Assembly (NCBI GenBank): GCA_947489585.1
Contig: CANLEE010000001.1
Span: 62,001 to 126,000 of the forward strand
Direction of reading: 5' to 3'
DNA: 64,000 nucleotides
Origin: an uncultured Psychroserpens sp.
Lineage (GTDB): Bacteria > Bacteroidota > Bacteroidia > Flavobacteriales > Flavobacteriaceae
Part shown: positions 45,665 through 55,291 of the stretch, one piece after another
Layout of the letters: each line of letters begins with the position of its first letter
How positions within the stretch are numbered: the first letter of the stretch is position 1
Position numbers and translations under genes: made by a program
The notes under the pieces: generated by a model
The model's database searches: none
Told to the model about the DNA's origin: nothing
Seen by the model: only the letters and a program-made list of their open reading frames with translations

Positions 45665-47116
45665 ATGAATATGGAGAAAACGATAGACGAAAGCAAACAA
45701 GGTGAACACCTCGTTATAGAACAAAAAGAAGGAAATACACGTAAACTTTTTATAGAGAGTTATGGTTGTGCTATGAATTTTAGCGATAGTGAGATTGTAG
45801 CTTCAATCCTTTCTGAACAAGGGTTTAATACCACACAAAACCTTGAAGATGCCGATTTGGTATTAGTAAACACCTGCTCTATTCGTGACAAAGCAGAACA
45901 AACGGTTAGAAAACGTCTCGAAAAATATAATGCTGTAAAACGTATCAACCCTAAAATGAAAGTTGGTGTATTAGGCTGTATGGCTGAACGCTTAAAAACT
46001 AAATTTTTAGAAGAAGAAAAAATCGTAGACCTTGTTGTTGGTCCAGATGCTTATAAGGATTTACCAAACCTTTTAGCAGAAGTAGACGAAGGTAGAGATG
46101 CTATTAACGTTATCTTATCTAAAGAAGAAACTTACGGCGATATAGCACCTGTGCGCTTAAACACTAATGGTGTAACGGCTTTTGTATCCATAACACGTGG
46201 CTGTGATAATATGTGCACCTTTTGTGTTGTACCATTTACACGTGGTCGTGAACGTAGTCGTGATCCACAGAGTATCATTGGAGAAGTTAATGATTTATGG
46301 AATAAAGGGTATAAAGAAATCACCTTATTAGGTCAAAATGTAGATAGTTATTTATGGTATGGTGGCGGACTCAAAAAAGACTTTATCAAAGCAACCGAAA
46401 TGCAAAAAGCGACTGCTGTTCATTTTGCACAGTTGTTAGAATTATGTGCCAAAGCGCAGCCTAAAATGCGAATTCGTTTCTCAACATCTAATCCTCAGGA
46501 TTTAACACTTGATGTGATTGAAATGATGGCGAAATACGATAATATTTGTAAGCATATTCATTTGCCAGTTCAAAGTGGTAGCAATCGTATTTTGAAAGCA
46601 ATGAATCGTTTGCATACACGAGAGGAGTATTTTGAACTCATTGATAATATTAAAAGAATCCTTCCAAACAGTGCGATTAGTCAAGATTTAATTGCAGGTT
46701 TTCCAACGGAAACAGAACAAGACCATCAAGACACGCTAAGCCTAATGGAATACGTGAAGTATAACTTTGGCTATATGTTTACCTATTCGGAACGACCAGG
46801 AACTATGGCTGAACGTAAAATGGAAGACGATGTTCCTGAAGATGTTAAAAAAAGACGTCTTGCTGAAATTGTACAATTGCAACGTGAGCATAGCGAAATT
46901 AAAACTAAAGCATATCTTAATACAACTGTTGAAGTTTTAATTGAACGCGAATCTAAAAAATCGAACGAACAATGGTCTGGACGTACCTCACAAAATATTG
47001 TGGCGGTATTTCCAAAAGAGCACTATAAGATTGGAGATTTGGTTAATGTGAAAGTAACAGATTGTACCAGCGCAACACTTATTGGTGAAGCAACTGGGTA
47101 TTCAAAAGATAATTAA
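45665..47116 (+). CDS. miaB: tRNA-2-methylthio-N6-dimethylallyladenosine synthase MiaB
   Basis: Radical-SAM methylthiotransferase that adds a methylthio group to A37 of tRNAs reading UNN codons. 483 aa in order: UPF0004 domain with C35, C71 and C105 ligating one [4Fe-4S] cluster, the radical-SAM cluster C180-x3-C184-x2-C187 in [11 protein letters not shown], then a C-terminal TRAM domain. ATG at 45665; a second ATG two codons later is possible. Complete promoter upstream with an overlapping palindrome. Confidence 0.96.
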   Translation: MNMEKTIDESKQGEHLVIEQKEGNTRKLFIESYGCAMNFSDSEIVASILSEQGFNTTQNLEDADLVLVNTCSIRDKAEQTVRKRLEKYNAVKRINPKMKVGVLGCMAERLKTKFLEEEKIVDLVVGPDAYKDLPNLLAEVDEGRDAINVILSKEETYGDIAPVRLNTNGVTAFVSITRGCDNMCTFCVVPFTRGRERSRDPQSIIGEVNDLWNKGYKEITLLGQNVDSYLWYGGGLKKDFIKATEMQKATAVHFAQLLELCAKAQPKMRIRFSTSNPQDLTLDVIEMMAKYDNICKHIHLPVQSGSNRILKAMNRLHTREEYFELIDNIKRILPNSAISQDLIAGFPTETEQDHQDTLSLMEYVKYNFGYMFTYSERPGTMAERKMEDDVPEDVKKRRLAEIVQLQREHSEIKTKAYLNTTVEVLIERESKKSNEQWSGRTSQNIVAVFPKEHYKIGDLVNVKVTDCTSATLIGEATGYSKDN

Positions 47117-47124
47117 ACAAAAAC

Positions 47125-47655
47125 ATGAATCAAGACATTGTCATTAAACCTAAGTTCGAGCATGAAGATTTAGTAAAAGTAAATCTGGGTCTATATTCTA
47201 AGATTCCCTTGATGTGGATTGCGCCATTAGTTTTGTGTTATTTGTTTTTTTTTAAACCCTATTTAGATCAAAATTCTCAGGGCTTCGTACCACAACCTAG
47301 TGATGAATTATTTCCTTATTTACAAATAGCTGTTGTCATTTTTATATTGTGTGTGTTTTATTTTTCCATACGTCGCTCAACAAAAAAAATGCTCAACAAC
47401 AACCCAAGAATAAAAGAAGACATAAGCTATATGTGCAATGCTGAATCATTTACAGAAAAAGGAGATACTTTCGAAATCAAACATTTTTGGAAAGATTTAC
47501 ACAAAATAGAAGAAAAGAAAAAATGGTATCTTATTTATATACAAAAACGAAGAGCAATAATCGTTAGAAAAGAAGATTTCGACTCAGAAGAAAGCCATGC
47601 AAATTTTAGAACCTTAATTGATTCAATTAGTATAAATACAAAATTAAAAAAGTAA
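47125..47655 (+). CDS. YcxB-like two-TM membrane protein
   Basis: A 176-aa protein starting 8 bp after miaB. Two TM helices (IPLMWIAPLVLCYLFFFK, LQIAVVIFILCVFYFSI) and a C-terminal cytosolic domain of YcxB type (KHFWKDLHKIEEKKKWYLIY followed by IQKRRAIIVRKEDFDS). The YcxB domain is seen in Gram-positive and Bacteroidota proteins with no known function. Confidence 0.8.
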   Translation: MNQDIVIKPKFEHEDLVKVNLGLYSKIPLMWIAPLVLCYLFFFKPYLDQNSQGFVPQPSDELFPYLQIAVVIFILCVFYFSIRRSTKKMLNNNPRIKEDISYMCNAESFTEKGDTFEIKHFWKDLHKIEEKKKWYLIYIQKRRAIIVRKEDFDSEESHANFRTLIDSISINTKLKK

Positions 47656-47699
47656 ATTAGTGAAATTAACACAAACCGTAGAACTAAATTCAAAATAAC

Positions 47700-48704
47700 A
47701 TGAAACAGCTACTTTTCATTTTATCGCTTTCTTTTTTGGTAGTATCATGTGAAAATGAATCGCTTAATTCTAATGAAGAAATAGCTAATAATGATTTTGT
47801 TCTAGATGGTTATAATTACAATAAAAATGTTATTGGGACAGAATTATCATTTGAAAATCACCTTCTAAATCTGACATTTCTTTTCAATACTGAAAACCAA
47901 GTTGCATTAAATAACATACAAGTCGCTCCATTTTATGGAGAAGAAGAAAATATTGTGCAAACTATTGTTAGAAATAATGATGGTTTAATTACAGAATTAA
48001 ATTCAACCGCAAACGGAGTATTAATTAGAAAAACCATCGTTTCATACTATCCTGACAATAAAATATCTCAAATTGAATATGAAGAATTTGAAGATATTAA
48101 TTCCGATAGCAACTATATATTGAATTTCACTCATGATGGTAATATTACAACAAGGCATGACTTGTTATATGACCTAGAAGTAATAACAACATTCACTTTT
48201 GATTCCAATGGATTACTTTTAGAAAGAAGATTAGATGGATTCGACTTTCAAGGTGCCTACTTCATACGTACCTACAATTACGACAATAGTGGCAACTTAT
48301 TAAATCTAACCGACAGAAGGTATGATGTAGAAGACACACTTACTAGTGAATTAATTTATTCATTTACTTATGATAGTACCATTAACCCTTTAAAACATGC
48401 TCTAGACGATGATTTTAACTTATCAATATTTCTTCGTGATTATTTTAGCACAAATCGTTTTGAAATTATTGACCATAAACAAGTTTTTCATAAAAGTCCG
48501 AACAACGTGACAAGTACCGCGTTGACATATACAAATTTCATATATGGCACTACAGTTTCTGATGGTCCAAGAAATTTAACTATTGAATATGATACTGAAG
48601 ACCGAATTATTAGTAGATCAGGTAAATTAAGACGAGAATTTAGAACCAGTCTTGATTTTGCGGGTATTATAAACCTTGATGAAACATTTAGTTATTTAGA
48701 TTAA
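47700..48704 (+). CDS. Exported lipoprotein with YD-like repeat composition
   Basis: A 334-aa lipoprotein: lipobox VVSC (Cys17) followed by ENESLNSNEE. The rest contains tyrosine/aspartate strand segments recalling RHS/YD repeats (YYPDNKISQIEYEEFEDI, TFTFDSNGLLLERRLDGFDF, RTYNYDNSGNLLNLTDRRYD). Similar DUF4595-style or sugar-binding lipoproteins exist, but no family is certain. Between the YcxB-like gene and the sigma-54 activator, same direction. Confidence 0.75.
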   Translation: MKQLLFILSLSFLVVSCENESLNSNEEIANNDFVLDGYNYNKNVIGTELSFENHLLNLTFLFNTENQVALNNIQVAPFYGEEENIVQTIVRNNDGLITELNSTANGVLIRKTIVSYYPDNKISQIEYEEFEDINSDSNYILNFTHDGNITTRHDLLYDLEVITTFTFDSNGLLLERRLDGFDFQGAYFIRTYNYDNSGNLLNLTDRRYDVEDTLTSELIYSFTYDSTINPLKHALDDDFNLSIFLRDYFSTNRFEIIDHKQVFHKSPNNVTSTALTYTNFIYGTTVSDGPRNLTIEYDTEDRIISRSGKLRREFRTSLDFAGIINLDETFSYLD

Positions 48705-48714
48705 ACAACAATAC

Positions 48715-49980
48715 ATGGAATCAATACAAGCCATAAAACAACGTTTCGGAATCATAGGAAACGATCCAAAACTCAACCGAGCGATCGAAAAAGCGATTCA
48801 GGTTGCACCAACTGATATTTCGGTATTAGTTACAGGTGAAAGTGGTGTTGGTAAAGAAAGTATTCCGAAAATCATACATCAATTATCACACCGCAAACAC
48901 GGTAAATACATCGCTGTTAACTGTGGCGCCATTCCTGAAGGGACTATAGACAGCGAACTGTTTGGTCACGAAAAAGGTGCCTTTACAGGAGCAACACAAA
49001 CCCGAAATGGCTATTTTGAAGTAGCTGATGGTGGTACTATTTTTTTAGATGAAGTTGGAGAATTACCACTCACCACTCAAGTGCGATTATTACGTGTTTT
49101 AGAGAATGGTGAATTTATAAAAGTGGGTTCGAGTAAAGTGCAAAAAACCAACGTTAGAATTGTCGCAGCCACAAATGTGCAAATGTTTGAAGCAATTAAA
49201 AAAGAGAAGTTTCGTGAAGATTTATACTATCGATTAAGTACTGTCGACATTAACATTCCTCCGCTTCGTGAGCGTAAAGAAGACATTCATTTGTTATTCC
49301 GAAAATTTGCCAGTGATTTTGCCTTGAAATACAAAATGCCAACCATCAAACTTACTGATGATGCCATTAGTATTTTACAAAAACACCGTTGGAATGGAAA
49401 TATTCGTCAGTTGCGAAATGCAGCCGAACAAATTTCAGTATTAGAACAAAATAGGACGATTAGTGCTTCCACACTTCGAGGCTATCTCCCTAGCAGAAGT
49501 AATAATCTTCCAGCTGTGATTAATACATCAAAAGCCGAAAGTGATTTCAGCAATGAACGTGAGATTTTATATAAAGTTCTTTTTGATATGAAAAGTGACT
49601 TAAATGATCTCAAAAAACTCACCATGGAATTGATGAAAAACGGCAATACTTCAGAAGTTGAAAAAGACAACGAAGGTTTGATTCAGAAAATATATGGCGA
49701 ACCTCAAAAAGACAATCAAGCTCAAGAATTTGAAGATTTAGAAATACTCGCTATACCTGAGCAAGCCGAAGATACTTTTGATGCTGATGAAAGCAATCAA
49801 GATAAATACCATTTTGCCGAAGAGATTGAAGAAGAAGAAACATTATCTTTACATGACAAAGAGTTAGAATTAATTAAAAAATCATTGGAGCGTCACCAAG
49901 GAAAACGCAAGTTGGCTGCTGCCGAATTAGGCATTAGTGAACGCACACTATATAGAAAAATAAAACAATACGACCTTTAA
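48715..49980 (+). CDS. Sigma-54 transcriptional activator without a sensor domain
   Basis: Bacterial enhancer-binding protein of the NtrC class: 421 aa beginning directly with the AAA+ domain. Walker A GESGVGKE is at 41-48, the sigma-54-contacting loop GAFTGA at 88-93, Walker B-type TIFLDEVGELP next, and a Fis-type HTH at the C-terminus (LAAAELGISERTLYRKIKQY). The linker (300-385) is acidic and low-complexity. No receiver, GAF or PAS domain precedes the AAA+ part, so its activity must be controlled by a partner or by expression. It leads a run of close genes ending with secG; sigma-54-like promoters lie before susC and groES in this window. Confidence 0.95.
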   Translation: MESIQAIKQRFGIIGNDPKLNRAIEKAIQVAPTDISVLVTGESGVGKESIPKIIHQLSHRKHGKYIAVNCGAIPEGTIDSELFGHEKGAFTGATQTRNGYFEVADGGTIFLDEVGELPLTTQVRLLRVLENGEFIKVGSSKVQKTNVRIVAATNVQMFEAIKKEKFREDLYYRLSTVDINIPPLRERKEDIHLLFRKFASDFALKYKMPTIKLTDDAISILQKHRWNGNIRQLRNAAEQISVLEQNRTISASTLRGYLPSRSNNLPAVINTSKAESDFSNEREILYKVLFDMKSDLNDLKKLTMELMKNGNTSEVEKDNEGLIQKIYGEPQKDNQAQEFEDLEILAIPEQAEDTFDADESNQDKYHFAEEIEEEETLSLHDKELELIKKSLERHQGKRKLAAAELGISERTLYRKIKQYDL

Positions 49981-49989
49981 CAAAAGTTT

Positions 49990-50187
49990 ATGCGAGCAGT
50001 AGAAATATTTATGATTAGAAAAACGTTTGCAAGAAATAGTTCTGAAGCAATTAGAAAAGAAGCTGAAGATTTAGTGAACGAAAAACATTATCAAGGCTAT
50101 AGAGTCATTAATATCGATTTTGATGTTGCCGATAATGCAGGTTATATTTATGCCTTTATAACCATGAAACGTCCAAACACCTATTAA
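49990..50187 (+). CDS. Small conserved protein of unknown function
   Basis: A 65-aa acidic-basic mixed protein (RKTFARNSSEAIRKEAEDLV, YRVINIDFDVADNAGYIYAF) between the sigma-54 activator (9 bp) and lptE (3 bp). Tight spacing supports a real coding region. Its strand-helix-strand pattern could be a small ferredoxin-like fold, but no family was recognised. An alternative ATG exists at codon 8. Confidence 0.65.
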   Translation: MRAVEIFMIRKTFARNSSEAIRKEAEDLVNEKHYQGYRVINIDFDVADNAGYIYAFITMKRPNTY

Positions 50188-50190
50188 TAC

Positions 50191-50697
50191 ATGAAATCAT
50201 TTAGATATATCTTATTTCTCTTTTTATCTGGTATAATCTTAAGTTGTGGACCATATTCATTCACTGGCACTTCAATAGCAGATAATATAAAAACGTTTCA
50301 GGTGAATTATTTTCAAAATACTGCAGATTTGATCGAGCCTGGTTTTGATCGAGATTTCACATTAACCCTTCAGGATTTAATTCAAAATCAAACCAATTTA
50401 AACCTCACCAATTCTAATGGTGACTTGGTATACGAAGGTGAAATTGTTGAGTATCGTATCTCGCCTACAACGGCTCAAGCCAATAGTACAGCTGCACAAA
50501 ACAGATTGACCGTTTCAGTGAATGTTCGATTTTTTGATAAAAATCTTCCTGAAGAAGAGTTTGAAAAACGATTTTCGTTTTTTTATGACTATGCAGGAAG
50601 TCAGTTACTCCAAGGTTCACAAAAAGATACAGCACACGAAGAAATTTTTGAACGTATCACACAAGATATATTTAATGAAACGCTAGCTAAATGGTAA
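50191..50697 (+). CDS. lptE: LptE-family outer-membrane LPS assembly lipoprotein
   Basis: LptE plugs LptD and helps place lipopolysaccharide in the outer membrane. 168 aa; lipobox ILSC (Cys19), followed by GPYSFTGTSI, which is the usual start of Bacteroidota LptE. The family's conserved strands (IKTFQVNYFQNTADLIEPGF, LVYEGEIVEYRISPTTAQA) are present. The stop codon touches the next gene's ATG (TAA-ATG). Confidence 0.88.
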   Translation: MKSFRYILFLFLSGIILSCGPYSFTGTSIADNIKTFQVNYFQNTADLIEPGFDRDFTLTLQDLIQNQTNLNLTNSNGDLVYEGEIVEYRISPTTAQANSTAAQNRLTVSVNVRFFDKNLPEEEFEKRFSFFYDYAGSQLLQGSQKDTAHEEIFERITQDIFNETLAKW

Positions 50698-51651
50698 ATG
50701 AATAGCGCAGATTTCACATACTTACTTCAAAACCCTCAACATATTACTGAGGAACAAACCAGTGCGTTGTATGACCTCACGGCTAAACATCCGTATTTTC
50801 AGTCGGCTAGAGCTTTATATTTAAAAGGCCTTAAAAGCAAAGAAAGCTACAAGTACAATCAGGAACTTAAAACAACTGCAGCATACACAACAGATCGTAG
50901 CATATTGTTTGATTATATTACTTCGGAAGCTTTTAATCAAAATAAAATATCTCAGATTATAAAACAAAATTCTGAGCACCTTAAAACGATAACAGTCAAT
51001 GATGCTGATGATATTTCAGTAAATCGAAGTGTGACTATAGATGATGCTTTAAAAGAACATATTAAAAACACTGAAGGTGTTCTAGATCCAGATTTGTTTG
51101 AACAAAAAGTAAAACCAGAAGACGTCGCTCATTTTCTATCACTTCGAGATCATACACCAGAGCAAGTGATTATTGACATTGATGCTAAGCATATTGAAGA
51201 AACACCTGAGAAAAAACTTCAAATTGGAAAACCTTTAGAGTTTAACAAAGAAGAAACACATTCGTTTTCTGAATGGCTAAAAATTACAAGCTTCAAGCCT
51301 ATAGAACGATCTGAAAGTGAGACGATTTCCGAAAAGAAAGCTGAAGACACTAAGAAAAAAACAGTTGATAAAAGCAAGAAATTTGACATCATTGATAAGT
51401 TTCTAGAGAGCAACCCAAAGATTATACCGTCTAAAGACACGCCAAAAATCAATATTGAAACAGAAGACAAAGTGACTCACGATGGTTTAATGACTGAGAC
51501 TTTAGCCAGAATTTATCTCGAGCAAAACAATTACGAAAAGGCAATTCAATCTTATAAAATTTTAAGTTTGAAATATCCAGAAAAAAGTGGTTTCTTTGCA
51601 GACCAAATTAAAGCAGTAAAAGAATTACAAGAAAATAATACACAGAACTAA
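50698..51651 (+). CDS. Tetratricopeptide-type protein
   Basis: A 317-aa soluble protein whose N-terminal helix pair (HITEEQTSALYDLTAKHPYF, ARALYLKGLK) and C-terminal TPR (MTETLARIYLEQNNYEKAIQ, YKILSLKYPEKSGFFADQIK) flank a long charged, probably disordered middle. Such proteins are commonly found just before secG in Flavobacteriia; it may support envelope assembly with LptE. Overlaps secG by one base (TAATG). Confidence 0.85.
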   Translation: MNSADFTYLLQNPQHITEEQTSALYDLTAKHPYFQSARALYLKGLKSKESYKYNQELKTTAAYTTDRSILFDYITSEAFNQNKISQIIKQNSEHLKTITVNDADDISVNRSVTIDDALKEHIKNTEGVLDPDLFEQKVKPEDVAHFLSLRDHTPEQVIIDIDAKHIEETPEKKLQIGKPLEFNKEETHSFSEWLKITSFKPIERSESETISEKKAEDTKKKTVDKSKKFDIIDKFLESNPKIIPSKDTPKINIETEDKVTHDGLMTETLARIYLEQNNYEKAIQSYKILSLKYPEKSGFFADQIKAVKELQENNTQN

Positions 51652-52007
51652 TGAATACGTTTACTATATTTTTAATCTTAATCATTCTAGTATCATTTTT
51701 ACTAGTTGTAGTAGTTATGGTACAAAACCCTAAAGGTGGCGGATTATCATCATCATTTGGTGGTGGTGGCACACAACAATTAGGAGGTGTTAAGAAGACA
51801 ACAGACTTTTTAGACAAAAGTACCTGGGCTTTAGCAACGTTATTATTGGCATTAATTTTAGCATCTAATTTTGCTATTCCTGGTGCTCGTGGTAACTCAG
51901 AATCTAAGGTGATTGATGGAGATGGAACAACAACGACAACTCCAGCGATTCCTTCAACAGATACATCAACTGATGATATTGCAACTCCTGCAGATTCATT
52001 AAACTAG
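51651..52007 (+). CDS. secG: Preprotein translocase subunit SecG
   Basis: SecG is the small SecYEG channel subunit. 118 aa: TM1 (about 4-24), the family's conserved cytosolic loop VQNPKGGGLSSSFGGGG, TM2 (about 57-77) and a Thr/Pro/Asp-rich C-terminal tail longer than in other phyla but usual for Bacteroidota. Last gene of the cluster; followed by a terminator. Confidence 0.95.
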   Translation: MNTFTIFLILIILVSFLLVVVVMVQNPKGGGLSSSFGGGGTQQLGGVKKTTDFLDKSTWALATLLLALILASNFAIPGARGNSESKVIDGDGTTTTTPAIPSTDTSTDDIATPADSLN

Positions 52008-52030
52008 TTATCTATTTACTTATCATATAA

Positions 52031-52058
52031 AAAATGCCAACTGATTAGTTGGCATTTT
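52031..52058 (+). terminator. Terminator after secG
   Basis: AAAATGCCAACT (52031-52042), loop GATT, AGTTGGCATTTT (52047-52058): perfect 12-bp stem followed by a T run. Can also stop antisense transcription. Confidence 0.9.
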
Positions 52059-52090
52059 TTATTCCTGAAACTTTGTCAGTTAACCGCTAT

Positions 52091-52106
52091 TGGCACATTT
52101 TTAGCA
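52091..52106 (+). promoter_or_regulatory. Candidate sigma-54 (-24/-12) promoter of groES-groEL
   Basis: TGGCAC at 52091-52096 is a perfect -24 element, then ATTTT, then TAGCA at 52102-52106 (consensus TTGCA, one change). GG (52092-52093) and GC (52104-52105) are exactly 10 nt apart. Transcription would start near 52118, about 36 nt before the groES ATG. Confidence 0.6.
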
Positions 52107-52153
52107 TAACGCTTAAGCGTTAATCATTAATAAATAATAAAACATATATAGCA

Positions 52154-52441
52154 ATGAGCTTAAACATTAAACCAATCGCTGGTACAAGCAATAGAATTAT
52201 TGTACAACCAGTTGAAGCAGAAACGACAACGGCTTCAGGAATTATTATTCCAGACAATGCTAAAGAGAAACCTCAACAAGGAAAAGTGGTATCTGTTGGA
52301 GATGACGTTAAAGATGAAACTCCTGTTGTTAAAGAAGGAGATATAGTTCTTTACGGAAAATACTCAGGTACAGAATTAAAATGGGAAGGAAAAGATTACT
52401 TAATAATGAAAGAAAACGAAGTTTTCGGAATAATAAACTAA
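52154..52441 (+). CDS. groES: Co-chaperonin GroES
   Basis: 95-aa lid protein of the GroEL folding chamber. Motifs: [20 protein letters not shown], the mobile loop and [43 protein letters not shown] at 52154; six bases separate it from groEL. A sigma-54-type promoter precedes it. Confidence 0.97.
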   Translation: MSLNIKPIAGTSNRIIVQPVEAETTTASGIIIPDNAKEKPQQGKVVSVGDDVKDETPVVKEGDIVLYGKYSGTELKWEGKDYLIMKENEVFGIIN

Positions 52442-54082
<1,641 letters not shown>

Positions 54083-54182
54083 TCGAGAGCCTCGACACGC
54101 AGATAACTCACTTGCACGTGAAAACTTTATTCGCAAAGTGATTGCTTGATAGGCAAATACTGAGTTAATTCAGTTATAAATA

Positions 54183-54211
54183 AAAAGCCCTTGATAATAT
54201 CAAGGGCTTTT
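54183..54211 (+). terminator. Terminator of the groESL operon
   Basis: AAAAGCCCTTGA (54183-54194) with TCAAGGGCTTTT (54200-54211), 12-bp stem around TAATA, then TCTTTTG. Strong. Confidence 0.9.
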
Positions 54212-54253
54212 CTTTTGAATTTATTTTCATAGTTTTAAAAAAACGAATCCATC

Positions 54254-54892
54254 ATGAAAAAAGAAATACGTTATGCCTTTGGAGAAATACTAATCGTTAT
54301 CATTGGAATTTCCATAGCGTTTAGTATGGATAAATGTGCTGATAACTCTAAAAACGAAACTCAAAAACAACAATATATAAGTAACCTAAGACAAGACATA
54401 GAAGCTGATAAAATACAATTAGAAGCTAATCTCATAAAGATTAATGAAAAAGTTGAAATTTGCACTAGCCTCATTCCTATTCTAGGATCTAATGATCCTC
54501 AAAAACATGAGAAACTAAAAGGTGTTTATGCTATTGCAAATTTGACAAACTTCACTCCTGAAGATTACACACATCAAACTTTAGTAAATTCTGGTGATTT
54601 AAAACTCATGAATGATTTTGAACTAAAATCTGATATTTTAAAACATTATTCTATTTATAAAGAGATTCAAAAGGCATACCAGCGTCAGGAAATTATCAAT
54701 AAAGATTATCTAGGTAATTACTTTATTTACCAAACCGATTACGATTTAATACCTGAAGGCAAGTCACCATTTAAAGATGAAAAACTGTTAAAAAACATCA
54801 TACAAAGCATACGTGGCTCATTCATGATAAAGAAAGATGCAACACAACGTGGTATCAATAGTTGTGATAGTATTTTGAAAGTATTAGAATAA
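54254..54892 (+). CDS. DUF6090-family membrane protein
   Basis: A 212-aa protein with a single N-terminal TM (GEILIVIIGISIAFSMDKCA) and a helical soluble domain (IEADKIQLEANLIKINEKVE). The basic cytoplasmic start MKKEIRYAFGEILIV is the usual beginning of DUF6090 proteins, which are widespread in Bacteroidota and of unknown role. Ends against a bidirectional terminator. Confidence 0.85.
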   Translation: MKKEIRYAFGEILIVIIGISIAFSMDKCADNSKNETQKQQYISNLRQDIEADKIQLEANLIKINEKVEICTSLIPILGSNDPQKHEKLKGVYAIANLTNFTPEDYTHQTLVNSGDLKLMNDFELKSDILKHYSIYKEIQKAYQRQEIINKDYLGNYFIYQTDYDLIPEGKSPFKDEKLLKNIIQSIRGSFMIKKDATQRGINSCDSILKVLE

Positions 54893-54924
54893 AAAAAAGC
54901 CTGAATCAAATTCAGGCTTTTTTT
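54893..54924. terminator. Bidirectional terminator between convergent genes
   Basis: A-run plus GCCTGAAT stem paired with ATTCAGGC and a T-run; perfect palindrome core of about 8 bp extended by A/T pairs, between the DUF6090 gene (+) and the HMA-domain gene (-). Confidence 0.85.
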
Positions 54925-54930
54925 CACTAT

Positions 54931-55290
54931 TTAGTTACCATCTTCGTGGTCTTTTTTGACTTCATCATCGCGATACTTACAACATGGATGAACCGAATTA
55001 TAAGCTTCATCCGTAGCTTTTAATTTTTTTGTATCATGGCCAACTGCTACAATTTTTTTGCTAATCGTTTCAAGGTTTGTTTTACGTTCATCAAAAATTA
55101 ATTTGAGTTCGTGGGTTTCTACATTCCATATAGCAGATTTTACACCTTTAGTTCTAATGGCAGCTTTCTCAATACGTTCTTTACACATTAAGCACACACC
55201 ATCGACCTCTAATGAAGCTTTGGCATTCTTGTTTTGTGCAAACGTTACAGTTGTTACTAATAACGCTAATACTATAATTACTTTTTTCAT
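54931..55290 (-). CDS. Periplasmic heavy-metal-associated (HMA) domain protein
   Basis: A 119-aa secreted metal-binding protein: signal peptide 1-19 (ending FAQ), then an HMA-type beta-alpha-beta domain with metal ligands C33-x-x-C36 in VDGVCLMCKERIEKAA, and a later CC pair in HPCCKYRDDE. The motif is that of copper or other soft-metal chaperones. Last gene of the module with the TonB receptor (1-bp gap) and the HYC_CC_PP protein; the set probably handles copper or another transition metal (inference). Confidence 0.88.
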   Translation of the reverse strand: MKKVIIVLALLVTTVTFAQNKNAKASLEVDGVCLMCKERIEKAAIRTKGVKSAIWNVETHELKLIFDERKTNLETISKKIVAVGHDTKKLKATDEAYNSVHPCCKYRDDEVKKDHEDGN

Positions 55291-55291
55291 T

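Noticed and set aside
50265..50280. Sigma-54-like TGGCAC-TTCAA-TAGCA inside lptE
   Set aside because: Spacing fits, but the site lies in the coding sequence with no suitable downstream start gap; likely chance. The same was found antisense in era at 4214-4229.
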